From positions 142,963-206,962 of the forward strand of contig NZ_JAWQFO010000008.1 of NCBI RefSeq assembly GCF_033436665.1: a stretch of DNA of 64,000 nucleotides. The letters are read 5' to 3'. Both the position numbers and the translations under genes were made by a program. Source of the stretch: JAWQFO01 sp033436665. GTDB lineage: Bacteria; Pseudomonadota; Alphaproteobacteria; Rhodobacterales; Rhodobacteraceae. Of this stretch, positions 45,728 through 53,407 are shown one piece after another; position 1 is the stretch's first letter; each line of letters begins with the position of its first letter. The notes below the pieces were generated by a model. It did not search any database. It was given only the letters and a program-made list of their open reading frames with translations, and was not told where the DNA came from.

Positions 45728-47214
45728 GGCAACATAAAGCCCACGCGGTCTTCGGGGGCGAGCCGGGCGTTGCTGCGCGCCCGTTCGCGCCAGGCGATCT
45801 GCGCAGTCTTCGGGTCGAAGAATTCCGGGCCGGCATCCGGGCCGAGCCAATGCGAGAAGAGGCGCTCCCGGAAGCGCACGATCGCTCCGGGATCGTCAAG
45901 CCGGATCCCAGCCTCGGTGTCCCATTTCAGGCTGCGGCCGTTGAGGTTGGCCGACGACACGATCGCCTCGGTGTCGTCGAAGACCGATACCTTGGCGTGC
46001 ACGTAGACGAGCGGTGCGTCGTAGAGCGTGGCACGGCCGGTCTCTGTGCCGCGACGGGGTTGCGCCGGCGACACGAGCGTCATGCGATCGCCGAAGCCGG
46101 TCATCAGGATGTCGACGCATTTGGCCTGCAGATACTCACCGTAGCGCGCGTCACCGCCGGAGCGGTTTTCGAACGCCACATCGTCCGGGGCGGCGGGAAG
46201 CACGAGAATGAGCGTCAGGTCGCGGTTTTCGTCGGCCCGCTTGGCAAAGTGCTTGGCCAGGCGCGTGTCGCGGAAAAACTGGCTTTCGAGATAGATTAGA
46301 CGCCGGGCACGCGATACGGCAACGCGATGCGCGCTTTCGATCTCACGCAGGCAGAAGCGCGGGGAAAGGTGCAAGAAACCGCTGTCGCGTCGCTGCGAGA
46401 GCGTGCGCAGGACATTGGGCAGTTCGGGCGGCGTGGCCCCAGCAGTGCTGGCTTCGAAGGTCTTCAGGTGCGCATGGGCGTCGGCGACCTTGGGTCCGCC
46501 GCGCACCAAGACCTGGACGTCATGCCAGGTCTGGTCCGCCGGCTCTTCGTGTTGCTTGGAATCGTATCGACGCTCGTCGAGGTCGAGGCCGCCGATGTAA
46601 AGCACCTCCTGGTCGAAGACGGCGAGCTTCTGGTGGTGGGTGACCGGGACCAGCCTCGGCAGCACGCCGTGGATCAGCCGCAGCAACCCGCGCTCGAGCT
46701 TCATGTGCCGCCAGAGGTACGGGGTGCGCTCGTAAAACCGCTGTCTCTCGCGGGTCGGAAGATCGTTGATACGCTTCGCAGTGCCCGAAAGCTCCTTTCG
46801 GCTAAGCGGCCAGAAGCCTAGGCAGGACAGCCAGCCGACCCGTGCGGGGTGCATCGCCACGCGTGCCTCGAGGTTTTCCGGACGCCCGGAGGCTTCGCCC
46901 GCGGCCACGAGCGAGCGCAGGCTTTCCCAGCTGACCCGGTGCATGTCGGGCAGGGCGATAGGATCGAAGTCGTTCACGATGATCGTCAGCCTGACGCCCT
47001 GCGCCAACTTGTGCGCGATCAGGTCGAACCATGTCTTGCCGATCTCCCGGGCTTCAGACGAACGCAGCTCGGTCCAGGGGTCGAAGATACGGAACGACAG
47101 GATCGCTTCGCGCCGCGTGGCGAGAAACGCCCGCTCGAACGCGGGGTAGGCCTCGGAGGCGGTGATCAGAAACTCGACGTCCTTCCCGTCGCTGCTGGCG
47201 GTTTCGCGTTCCAT
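45661..47214 (-). CDS. Phospholipase D-like protein
   Basis: A 517-residue enzyme with two HKD motifs: HQKLAVFD (in VTHHQKLAVFDQEVLYIGG) near residue 195 and HAKVSVFD (YVHAKVSVFDDTEAIVSSAN) near residue 412. Each supplies the His, Lys and Asp for phosphatidyl transfer. It resembles the cytoplasmic/cardiolipin-synthase-like PLD subgroup, without membrane anchors. The start ATG overlaps the histidine kinase stop (ATGA), making it the last gene of nepR-ecfG-kinase-PLD. A role in membrane remodelling under stress is an inference from the operon. Confidence 0.85.
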   Translation of the reverse strand: MERETASSDGKDVEFLITASEAYPAFERAFLATRREAILSFRIFDPWTELRSSEAREIGKTWFDLIAHKLAQGVRLTIIVNDFDPIALPDMHRVSWESLRSLVAAGEASGRPENLEARVAMHPARVGWLSCLGFWPLSRKELSGTAKRINDLPTRERQRFYERTPYLWRHMKLERGLLRLIHGVLPRLVPVTHHQKLAVFDQEVLYIGGLDLDERRYDSKQHEEPADQTWHDVQVLVRGGPKVADAHAHLKTFEASTAGATPPELPNVLRTLSQRRDSGFLHLSPRFCLREIESAHRVAVSRARRLIYLESQFFRDTRLAKHFAKRADENRDLTLILVLPAAPDDVAFENRSGGDARYGEYLQAKCVDILMTGFGDRMTLVSPAQPRRGTETGRATLYDAPLVYVHAKVSVFDDTEAIVSSANLNGRSLKWDTEAGIRLDDPGAIVRFRERLFSHWLGPDAGPEFFDPKTAQIAWRERARSNARLAPEDRVGFMLPYASRPARRFGRNLPGIPEEMV

Positions 47215-48929
47215 CAGAAATCCATCACCTCCGGCGTGAAGTCGGCTGCCTTGAACGTGACCTTTACGCGATAGGTATCCTCGGTCTCCTCCAGCTTGAC
47301 GTCAGCCCCGAGCTGGATCCCGAAAGCGTTGATGAGTTGCGTGCCCATGCCCGTACCTTCGAACTCGCGGCTTTCGCCGATGGAGTTGATGAACTCGAAG
47401 CGGCAGGTCCGGTCCGCATCCGCCTTCAGGCTGACCGAAATGTGCGGGGTCTGACCCGGCTTCGCACCAAAATACTTCATCGCGTTCGTCGCGGCTTCGG
47501 CCGCCAGCAACGACATCGGCACGGCCTGGTCGGGATAGAGGCGGATCGGTTCAATATCGGTTTCGAGCCGGACGTCGTCGTGATCCGTCGTGCCGATATC
47601 GATGGAGCTTTCGACGATCTCCTGAACCAGATGGCCGACATCGACCTGTCCGCCGGTGGAGGTCTGGTAGAGATCCCGGTGGATCGTGGCGAGGCTGAGC
47701 ACCCGATCCTGGATCCGGCGCAGCACGCGGGCGGTTCCGGCATCGTCGGTTTCGCGGATCTGCATGTTGATGATCGACGAGATGAGCTGGAGGTTGTTCT
47801 TGACGCGATGGTGGACCTCCTTGATGAGCGCATTGCGGCTGCGTACCGCATCCTCGAGCTGCGCCTCGTCACGCAGGATCGAGTCGGTCATCATCAGGAA
47901 CGCGTTCTGGATTCGCTGGACTTCGCTCGGGATGCCCACCGATTTGGGCTCGGGCGGCATCTTCCTGGAACGGGCGAAATCGGCCATTTGCACGCCAAGG
48001 CGGCGCACGTGGCTGGTGACAAGGCGGTGGATCGAAAACAGGGCCACTCCGAGAGAGGCCAGCCACATCAGTGCCGGAAAGAGCGTTGCCGGTACCGCCC
48101 AGCTGGCCTCGGTCGCCAGTTCACGCTCGTTGTCCCAGATCCCCATGACGTAGATCGCGTCCTCGTCGATCGGGACCACCGCGAAACTGTGGTAATCGCC
48201 GTTGCGATCGTTGGCGGTGAAGGCCTGCGCCGGTTCGCCGATCAGACTGTCGAGAGTGACGTTGCTGGGCAGCCGGAAGGGGGCAGTCTCAAGCCCCTGG
48301 GCCGCGGTCAGCAACTCTCCGTTATTGTTGAACGTGATAATGTCGATCAGCGCGCCGGAGGGATCTTCGAACCTCTCGGTCTGCAGCGGCGTGTGCGGAA
48401 TCGAAACCTGAATGAACCCGATAAGGCGACCGCCGGGTGACCTGACCGGCTGCGAAACCGTCATGAGCGACGTGGCGGTTCCACCGGCTTGACTTTCTAT
48501 GAAAATGCGCGGCTCTGCGCTCTCGACAGCGTCGTCGAAGTCCGCGTAGGTCGAAAAATCCAGCAGCTTGCCCGAGGAAGAGCATGTCATGATGCCGGAC
48601 ACCGGCAAGAACCCTGCAAAGCTGAAGCTGGGCGAACGCTCGACGAAGTCGGACATGATCGCAACGCAGCCTTCGCGCTCGTCGGCGATTTCAGGCAGCA
48701 ACGCCGAAAGGCCCTGAGCCGCTCCGAATGCACGCTGGATCACGAGCCGCTGTTCAAGTGCGGCACTTTCGGTCAGCACGAGCAGGGCCAGCTCGGCATT
48801 CTCCTGCGCCTTTTCGGAAACGCTTTGTGTTTGGCTAATCGCGATCAGGCCGATGGGCAGCAGTGCCAGCGACATCAGACCGAGCATGCGAAACCGCAGG
48901 CTGTGATACCACTTGGCATCCATCTGCAT
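47214..48929 (-). CDS. HWE/HisKA_2-type sensor histidine kinase of the general stress response
   Basis: A 571-residue membrane kinase. A first helix (LRFRMLGLMSLALLPIGLIAI) and a second (about 288-308) enclose a periplasmic Cache-like sensor. A linker leads to the HRxxN-type dimerisation helix EVHHRVKNNLQLISSIINMQ with the phospho-His near 373, and a HATPase domain with LAAEAATNAMKYF and GTGMGTQLINAF. Such kinases phosphorylate PhyR (compare PhyK/LovK). It starts 6 bases after the ecfG stop, with AGGTGA before the ATG at 48929 (an ATG at 48923 is possible). Confidence 0.88.
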   Translation of the reverse strand: MQMDAKWYHSLRFRMLGLMSLALLPIGLIAISQTQSVSEKAQENAELALLVLTESAALEQRLVIQRAFGAAQGLSALLPEIADEREGCVAIMSDFVERSPSFSFAGFLPVSGIMTCSSSGKLLDFSTYADFDDAVESAEPRIFIESQAGGTATSLMTVSQPVRSPGGRLIGFIQVSIPHTPLQTERFEDPSGALIDIITFNNNGELLTAAQGLETAPFRLPSNVTLDSLIGEPAQAFTANDRNGDYHSFAVVPIDEDAIYVMGIWDNERELATEASWAVPATLFPALMWLASLGVALFSIHRLVTSHVRRLGVQMADFARSRKMPPEPKSVGIPSEVQRIQNAFLMMTDSILRDEAQLEDAVRSRNALIKEVHHRVKNNLQLISSIINMQIRETDDAGTARVLRRIQDRVLSLATIHRDLYQTSTGGQVDVGHLVQEIVESSIDIGTTDHDDVRLETDIEPIRLYPDQAVPMSLLAAEAATNAMKYFGAKPGQTPHISVSLKADADRTCRFEFINSIGESREFEGTGMGTQLINAFGIQLGADVKLEETEDTYRVKVTFKAADFTPEVMDF

Positions 48930-48935
48930 GGGAAA

Positions 48936-49493
48936 TCACCTGGCCACTTTACCTCCGTCCGTCAGGACGGCCATGGTCGCTCCGTCGGTCAGCTCCATGG
49001 GGCTGTCCGAATCCAGCTTCAAAATTTCGGCGAGGCGCGCGCGCCCGCGGTTGACACGGCTCTTGATCGTGCCGATCGCAACGGAACACATGGTTGCCGC
49101 TTCCTCGTAGGAAAACCCCGAGGCTCCGACCAGGATCAGCGCTTCTCGCTGCTCGTCGGGAAGAAGTTCGAAAGCCTGACGGAAGTCCTGCAAATTCATC
49201 CGGCCGTCGTGATCGGGTTTCACCGACAGGCTTGCTGTGAACACCCCATCGACGTCGGGAACCTCACGGTTCAACTTGCGGCGGCTCGAATAGTAGGTGT
49301 TGCGCAGGATGGTGAAGAGCCACGCGCGCATATTGGTGCCGGCCTGAAACTTGTCGATGTTCGTCCACGCCTTGACGACCGTGTCCTGCACCATGTCGTC
49401 GGCCGTCGCCCCGTTGCGCGTCAGGCTCAGGGCGAACGCCCGCAAGGCCGGAAGATGATCAACCAGCTCGTCTCTGGCATCTGCGGTGGTCAT
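48936..49493 (-). CDS. ecfG: EcfG-type ECF sigma factor
   Basis: A 185-residue sigma factor. The start at 49493 gives MTTADARDELVDHLPALRAFALSLTRN, with region 2 (MVQDTVVKAWTNIDKFQAGTNMRAWLFTILRNTYYS) and region 4 (LPDEQREALILVGASGFSYEEAATMCSVAIGTIKSRVNRGRARL). This is the EcfG/SigT group that directs the alphaproteobacterial general stress response. It is held by NepR and freed when phosphorylated PhyR binds NepR. The start overlaps the nepR stop by four bases. Its own promoter appears to be autoregulated (see 49703-49734). Confidence 0.93.
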   Translation of the reverse strand: MTTADARDELVDHLPALRAFALSLTRNGATADDMVQDTVVKAWTNIDKFQAGTNMRAWLFTILRNTYYSSRRKLNREVPDVDGVFTASLSVKPDHDGRMNLQDFRQAFELLPDEQREALILVGASGFSYEEAATMCSVAIGTIKSRVNRGRARLAEILKLDSDSPMELTDGATMAVLTDGGKVAR

Positions 49494-49654
49494 TTGGAGT
49501 CCTTGGCCTCCGCGTCCTGCGCCTTGAGCACGGCAAGCAGGTCCTTGAACTTGTCGGGAAGCTCTTCCTGAACGAGGTCCGAATAGACAAGCTTGAGGTT
49601 CGCGTCGATAATAGACGCGACCCTGTCGGACGTTTCGTCCTTCTCTGAGGTCAT
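49490..49654 (-). CDS. nepR: NepR anti-sigma factor
   Basis: A 54-residue protein from the ATG at 49654; a longer frame upstream overlaps the promoter and is not used. The core ASIIDANLKLVYSDLVQEEL, then PDKFKDLLAVL, matches NepR (the helix-loop-helix ending P-D-R/K-F). It sequesters EcfG and is bound by PhyR-P. The C-terminal tail KAQDAEAKDSK is charged. It is the first gene of the minus-strand operon. Confidence 0.88.
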   Translation of the reverse strand: MTSEKDETSDRVASIIDANLKLVYSDLVQEELPDKFKDLLAVLKAQDAEAKDSK

Positions 49655-49702
49655 AAGCACTCTCTGGAACTCGACTTTTTTCGTCTTTATCACAAGGTTT
49701 GC

Positions 49703-49734
49703 GGAACCAAACACCCCTCCGCCCGTTTGGTTCC
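49703..49734. promoter_or_regulatory. Palindromic bidirectional EcfG promoter between phyR and nepR
   Basis: On the plus strand GGAAC (49703-49707), 16 bases, CGTT (49724-49727) point to phyR. On the minus strand GGAAC (49734-49730), 16 bases, TGTT point to nepR-ecfG. The two overlap completely because the site is a 32-bp inverted repeat with 10-base arms GGAACCAAAC and GTTTGGTTCC. Predicted start sites leave about a 30-base leader for phyR and about 50 for nepR. Confidence 0.8.
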
Positions 49735-49764
49735 AGAAAAAAATTCGAAAAAGGCCAAAACAAC

Positions 49765-50580
49765 ATGTCTCAAGCGAATGAAACCCCGGACTTTTCGGAT
49801 CAGATCGCGGGCCAGTTGCCCTATCTGCGCCGCTATGCCCGGGCGCTGACCGGTACCCAGTCGAGCGGTGACAAATATGCCGTCGCAACGCTGGAGTCGA
49901 TCCTCCAAGACCGGTCGGCAATCGAAGAGGCGGGATCTGTCAGGGTAGGTCTGTTCAAGAGCTTTCACGCGATCTGGGTCAGTTCCGGCGCGACCATGGA
50001 GCCCGTCGACGACGACGGCCCGGTCGCCCGCGCCCACAGGCACCTCGCAAGCCTGGAAAGCAATACGCGCGAGGCCCTGCTGCTGTCGACGATCGAGGAT
50101 TTCTCGATTTCCGAAATCGCCGAGATCATGGGCACGGATCGCGACGAAGTCCGCCACCTGATCGAGACCGCGCGGCACGACATGAAGGATGCGGTCGCAG
50201 GGCGCATCATGATCATCGAAGACGAGCCCATCATTGCGGCCGACCTCAGGGATATTGTTTCAGACCTCGGCCACGAGGTCGTCGGCATCAGCCGCACGCG
50301 CGATGCGGCGGTCGAGATGGGCAATCGCGAACAACCGGACCTCATTCTCGCCGACATCCAGCTTGCCGACAACTCGTCCGGCATCGATGCGGTCAACGAT
50401 CTCCTGCGCGATCTCGGTGACCGGCCGGTGATCTTCATCACCGCTTTCCCTGAGAGGCTCCTGACCGGCGAGCGGCCCGAGCCTGCGTTCCTGATTCCGA
50501 AACCCTACAAGGAAGATCAGGTCAAGTCGGCAGTTAGCCAGGCGATGTTCTTTGCATCGACCGAAACCCTGAAAGCCTGA
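49765..50580 (+). CDS. phyR: PhyR anti-anti-sigma response regulator
   Basis: A 271-residue protein. Residues 1-130 are a sigma-factor-like domain (FSDQIAGQLPYLRRYARALTG, TREALLLSTIEDFSISEIAEIMG) that mimics EcfG and binds NepR. Residues 145-265 are a receiver: acidic pair IIEDEPIIA, phospho-Asp in LILADIQLAD (about D197), Thr/Ala in FITAFPE and Lys in LIPKPYKED. Phosphorylation exposes the sigma-like domain and releases EcfG. The ATG at 49765 lies about 30 bases after the promoter. The gene is divergent from the nepR operon. Confidence 0.94.
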   Translation: MSQANETPDFSDQIAGQLPYLRRYARALTGTQSSGDKYAVATLESILQDRSAIEEAGSVRVGLFKSFHAIWVSSGATMEPVDDDGPVARAHRHLASLESNTREALLLSTIEDFSISEIAEIMGTDRDEVRHLIETARHDMKDAVAGRIMIIEDEPIIAADLRDIVSDLGHEVVGISRTRDAAVEMGNREQPDLILADIQLADNSSGIDAVNDLLRDLGDRPVIFITAFPERLLTGERPEPAFLIPKPYKEDQVKSAVSQAMFFASTETLKA

Positions 50581-50604
50581 CGTCCACACCTTTCTTAAGA
50601 AACG

Positions 50605-50637
50605 AAAAGGCCCCGCGGTTGCGGGGCCTTTTTTTTT
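50605..50637. terminator. Bidirectional terminator between phyR and dps
   Basis: AAAAGGCCCCGC (50605-50616) pairs with GCGGGGCCTTTT (50621-50632), loop GGTT, and T residues continue to 50637. The A-run on the other side serves the convergent dps gene. Confidence 0.9.
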
Positions 50638-50661
50638 GCGCTTGTCGAAAATCGTGAGGCG

Positions 50662-51159
50662 TCAGTCGGCAACGATGGCGTTCAGCATCCAGACAGCTTG
50701 TTCGTGGAAAGCCGAGCGCGCGGTCGCGAGATCGTCCGTCACCACGTCGCGATTTTCCGCTGCGAGTTCGGCCAGCGCGTGGAGCCGATGCGCGATGCGC
50801 TCATGATCGGCAGCCAAGTCGGTGACCATCTCTTTCGCGCTCGGTGTCTTGTCGAGATCCTTGACGGTCGAGGCCTTGACGATGTCGTCGAGCTTCAGCG
50901 GTGCCATGTGTCCCAGCGCGCGGATACGCTCGGCCAGATCGTCGGCGGCCTGAAAGAGGTTCTCATACTGTTCCTCGGTCAGCTTGTGGAGCGAGTAGAA
51001 CAGCGGGCCCTCGACGTTCCAGTGATAGGCGTGTGTCTTGAACATCAGCCGATATGTATCCGACAGGACATCGGTCAGTCCTTCGGCAACGGCTGCGTGC
51101 TTCTTGACACCGGTCTTCGGTTCGTTGGTATCGGGAACGACGTTCAGCGGCGAGGTCAT
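50662..51159 (-). CDS. dps: Dps-family ferritin-like protein
   Basis: A 165-residue protein of the Dps/starvation type: KTHAYHWNVEGPLFYSLHKLTEEQYENLFQAADDLAERIRALG holds the ferroxidase His, Asp and Glu residues (read from about 40 to 82). A second region is HERIAHRLHALAELAAENRD. It forms a dodecamer that oxidises iron with peroxide and protects DNA. Dps is a frequent output of the alphaproteobacterial stress response. No EcfG box lies directly before it; read-through from the DUF1328 gene 64 bases upstream is possible. Confidence 0.88.
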   Translation of the reverse strand: MTSPLNVVPDTNEPKTGVKKHAAVAEGLTDVLSDTYRLMFKTHAYHWNVEGPLFYSLHKLTEEQYENLFQAADDLAERIRALGHMAPLKLDDIVKASTVKDLDKTPSAKEMVTDLAADHERIAHRLHALAELAAENRDVVTDDLATARSAFHEQAVWMLNAIVAD

Positions 51160-51223
51160 GGTATACTCCTTTGATCAATTGCCGCTCGCGCGACGCGCGA
51201 GCGGATGCGTGGTTTGTGTCGTG

Positions 51224-51391
51224 TCACTTCAGCGAATGGGCGACGCGTACGACGATCACGGCGATGGAAAGTCCGAAGAATGTGACCGCAAGAACGCGGG
51301 CCACTTCGGCCGATGCCACTGTGATATCGCCAAAGCCGAACACGGCAGCGGTTGCTGCGATGCCAAGGAAAACAACTGACCATTGAAGCAT
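51224..51391 (-). CDS. DUF1328-family small membrane protein
   Basis: A 55-residue protein from the ATG at 51391 (MLQWSVVFLGIAATAAVFGF, then GDITVASAEVARVLAVTF and a second helix ending VVRVAHSLK). Its two hydrophobic helices and the FGFG...A pattern match the DUF1328/YtjA family of stress-associated membrane proteins. A good AGGAAA site precedes the start. It lies upstream of dps on the same strand. Confidence 0.82.
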   Translation of the reverse strand: MLQWSVVFLGIAATAAVFGFGDITVASAEVARVLAVTFFGLSIAVIVVRVAHSLK

Positions 51392-51457
51392 TTTCCTGTC
51401 CTTTCGGTCCGGAACGTCCTACGCTTCTTGGAAGCGCACGCGGTTTCATGATGGGAA

Positions 51458-51482
51458 AACCGACCGCCCGGGGCATTGTTCC
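51458..51482 (-). promoter_or_regulatory. Probable EcfG-type promoter for the DUF1328 (and dps) genes
   Basis: On the minus strand GGAAC (51482-51478), a 16-base spacer and GGTT (51461-51458) differ from the EcfG consensus in one base of the -10. The direction points to the DUF1328 gene starting at 51391. Confidence 0.55.
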
Positions 51483-51505
51483 AGACAAATCGTCGCAGGT
51501 CCGCT

Positions 51506-51530
51506 GGAACGAATGCGCGACGATCGCGTT
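51506..51530 (+). promoter_or_regulatory. EcfG-type promoter for the DUF883/YqjE pair
   Basis: GGAAC (51506-51510), 16 bases, CGTT (51527-51530): exact match to the consensus. The predicted start site lies about 30 bases before the ATG at 51570. It is divergent from the promoter at 51458-51482, 24 bases away. Confidence 0.75.
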
Positions 51531-51569
51531 AACCGACGGAAATTTCGAACAATCAGGAGTTTACTACCC

Positions 51570-51902
51570 ATGGCACAGTCTAACGTCGTATCCGCATCGA
51601 AGAAGGAACCGACGACAGCCGACCTTGAGGCACAGATTGCTACCTTGCGGGACGATCTCGGCACGTTGACCGAGACGCTCAAGGGGCTGGGTAAGGCGAA
51701 GAAGGACGAGTTGACCGAGCTTGCGGCGCTCAAGGCCGAAGTGGCCAAGCAAAAGGGCAGCGAAGCCGCGGACGCGGTGGTGCAGCAGGCCCGTGACGCC
51801 GAGGCGCAGGCGCGCGAGTTTGTCCGGACACAACCCGGCACTGCGCTTGGTATCGCTGCGGGCCTCGGGTTCCTCGTGGGGCTGATGAGCGCACGCCGCT
51901 GA
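51570..51902 (+). CDS. DUF883/ElaB-YqjD-like membrane-tail protein
   Basis: A 110-residue protein from the ATG at 51570, after CAGGAG. The N-terminal part is a long charged helix (DLEAQIATLRDDLGTLTETL, AKKDELTELAALKAEVAKQK) likely to form a coiled coil. The C-terminal TQPGTALGIAAGLGFLVGLMSARR is the single tail anchor typical of ElaB/YqjD. In E. coli these proteins bind ribosomes at the membrane in stationary phase. The next gene starts two bases after the stop, giving a YqjD-YqjE-like pair. Confidence 0.83.
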   Translation: MAQSNVVSASKKEPTTADLEAQIATLRDDLGTLTETLKGLGKAKKDELTELAALKAEVAKQKGSEAADAVVQQARDAEAQAREFVRTQPGTALGIAAGLGFLVGLMSARR

Positions 51903-51903
51903 G

Positions 51904-52254
51904 ATGTTCCAGGGAATGAGGCTTAGGGCGGCTCTGGCCGCCCGCAGGGCAGGTCTGCTAACCGGCGGCCTGCTCTGCATCGTGATCGGCTGCGCGTTTC
52001 TGACCGTCGCCCTGTTCATCGTCATCGCAGCCAGTCATGGCGCGGGGCTCGCAGCGCTGGTGGTCGGAGTGATCTACGTCGGGTTCGGGCTGGTCTTCGT
52101 CGGCCTGTCACGCCGTACGCCACACAGCGTCCGGGCGGCCGCAGCCGCAACGGCCGCGGCTCCGCCGCCGGCCGGCACCGACGCGGCGGCACTGGTGACG
52201 GCATTTCTCAGCGGTCTCAGCGCTGGGGTTGCGGCGAAGAAGAAGTCCACCTGA
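51904..52254 (+). CDS. YqjE/phage-holin-like membrane protein
   Basis: A 116-residue protein with two hydrophobic helices (LLTGGLLCIVIGCAFLTVALFIVIAAS and LAALVVGVIYVGFGLVFVGL) and an Ala-rich tail ending VAAKKKST. It resembles the YqjE-type holin superfamily III proteins that accompany DUF883 genes. It is cotranscribed with the upstream gene, so it falls under the same EcfG promoter. Its last 38 bases overlap the end of the convergent receiver-like gene. Confidence 0.78.
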   Translation: MFQGMRLRAALAARRAGLLTGGLLCIVIGCAFLTVALFIVIAASHGAGLAALVVGVIYVGFGLVFVGLSRRTPHSVRAAAAATAAAPPPAGTDAAALVTAFLSGLSAGVAAKKKST

Positions 52255-52582
52255 GCATCCCGTCGCGCAGGCCGGACTCGGTGAAGGGTTGCGGCACGAG
52301 CACGACATCTCCTGCATCCCAGTCCTCGCGGTGCAGGCTGTCGGTGATTGCGAGAACAGACCGCGCAAAGCGTTGAGCTGCAGACAGGCTCGCGCGTGCG
52401 TCATCGCGGTTCGATGATGTTCGAAAAATCAGGTAATCCGCTTGTCCTGACTCCTGCCGACCGCTTTCGACGTCGAACAGGCTCGAGAAATGCGCGATCT
52501 CGACATGCGGCAGAAGGCGCGCCACGATCTGTGACAGATCGAGCGCGACGAACGGATCTTTTTCAATCAATATCAGCGTCAT
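52217..52582 (-). CDS. Degenerate receiver-domain protein
   Basis: A 121-residue single-domain protein. It begins with MTLILIEKDPFVALDLSQIV, like a receiver opening. The position of the phospho-acceptor aspartate reads YLIFRTSS (Arg in place of Asp), and the conserved Lys-Pro reads VPQPFTES (Gln). Only one of the usual two N-terminal acidic residues remains (EKD). It is therefore a pseudo-receiver, probably a protein-interaction module. Placed inside the general stress response cluster, it could interact with the kinase or PhyR, which is an inference. Confidence 0.68.
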   Translation of the reverse strand: MTLILIEKDPFVALDLSQIVARLLPHVEIAHFSSLFDVESGRQESGQADYLIFRTSSNRDDARASLSAAQRFARSVLAITDSLHREDWDAGDVVLVPQPFTESGLRDGMLRWTSSSPQPQR

Positions 52583-52672
52583 GTCTCTGGCAAGTTGGCA
52601 CGGCGAGCCGCTACACTATGCCGGTCGCTGGATCGAACTGCATTAATCTAGGACATAGGGGTGGAGAAATAG

Positions 52673-53401
52673 ATGGCGGTCGATTGCTCTAACTGTCCTC
52701 TGCGCGAGCTGGACGTCTTCATGGCCTTCTCGGCCGAGGAGATCCGGTTCATGGAACGCTTCAAGGTCGGCGAACTTAACATCGACGCCGGCACGACGAT
52801 CCTTCTTGAAGGATCGAACAGCCCACAGCTTTTTACCGTCCTGAAGGGGCAGGGGCTGCGCTACAAATTGCTCGAGGACGGCCGGCGCCAAGTTCTCAAC
52901 TTCGTCTTTCCCGGCGACCTGATCGGATTGCAGGCCGGGATCATGGGAGAGATGGGACATTCGGTCGAAGCCACCTCGCAGATGAGCCTCTGCGTATTTG
53001 ACCGCGGCGGCATCTGGAGCCTCTTCAAGTCCTATCCGGAACGCGCCTACGATCTGACTTGGCTGGCCGCATCGGAAGAACACTTCCTCGGCGAAACGCT
53101 GGCCGTTGTCGGCCAGCGCACCGCGATCCAGGCGGTCGCATGGGCGCTGGTCCGGCTCTACGAGCGCGCCGGATCGCTCGGGATGCTGAAGAATGGCAAC
53201 ATGCCGCTGCCCTATCGCCAGCAGGACCTTGCCGATGCGCTGGGCCTGTCGCTGGTACACACGAACAAGACACTGGCCCGTTTGCGCGATCTCCAGCTTG
53301 CCAACTGGACCGAGGGTGAACTGCATATCAACGATATCGAGAAGCTCGCCGAGCTGGCCGTCTCGGCACGCGAGGGCGAACGCAGGCGGCCGCTGCTCTG
53401 A
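52673..53401 (+). CDS. Crp/Fnr-family transcriptional regulator
   Basis: A 242-residue regulator with an N-terminal cysteine pair (CSNCPLREL), a cyclic-nucleotide-binding-like beta barrel (ILLEGSNSPQLFTVLKGQGLRYKLLEDGRRQVLNFVFPGD), a dimerisation helix, and a C-terminal winged helix (YRQQDLADALGLSLVHTNKTLARLRD). The PGDLIGLQ segment is common in Crp/Fnr proteins of Rhodobacteraceae. It lacks the full four-cysteine cluster of Fnr (only two near the N-terminus), so it is probably not an oxygen-sensing FnrL. The GGGGTGGAG box precedes the start. Confidence 0.86.
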   Translation: MAVDCSNCPLRELDVFMAFSAEEIRFMERFKVGELNIDAGTTILLEGSNSPQLFTVLKGQGLRYKLLEDGRRQVLNFVFPGDLIGLQAGIMGEMGHSVEATSQMSLCVFDRGGIWSLFKSYPERAYDLTWLAASEEHFLGETLAVVGQRTAIQAVAWALVRLYERAGSLGMLKNGNMPLPYRQQDLADALGLSLVHTNKTLARLRDLQLANWTEGELHINDIEKLAELAVSAREGERRRPLL

Positions 53402-53407
53402 TTGTGG

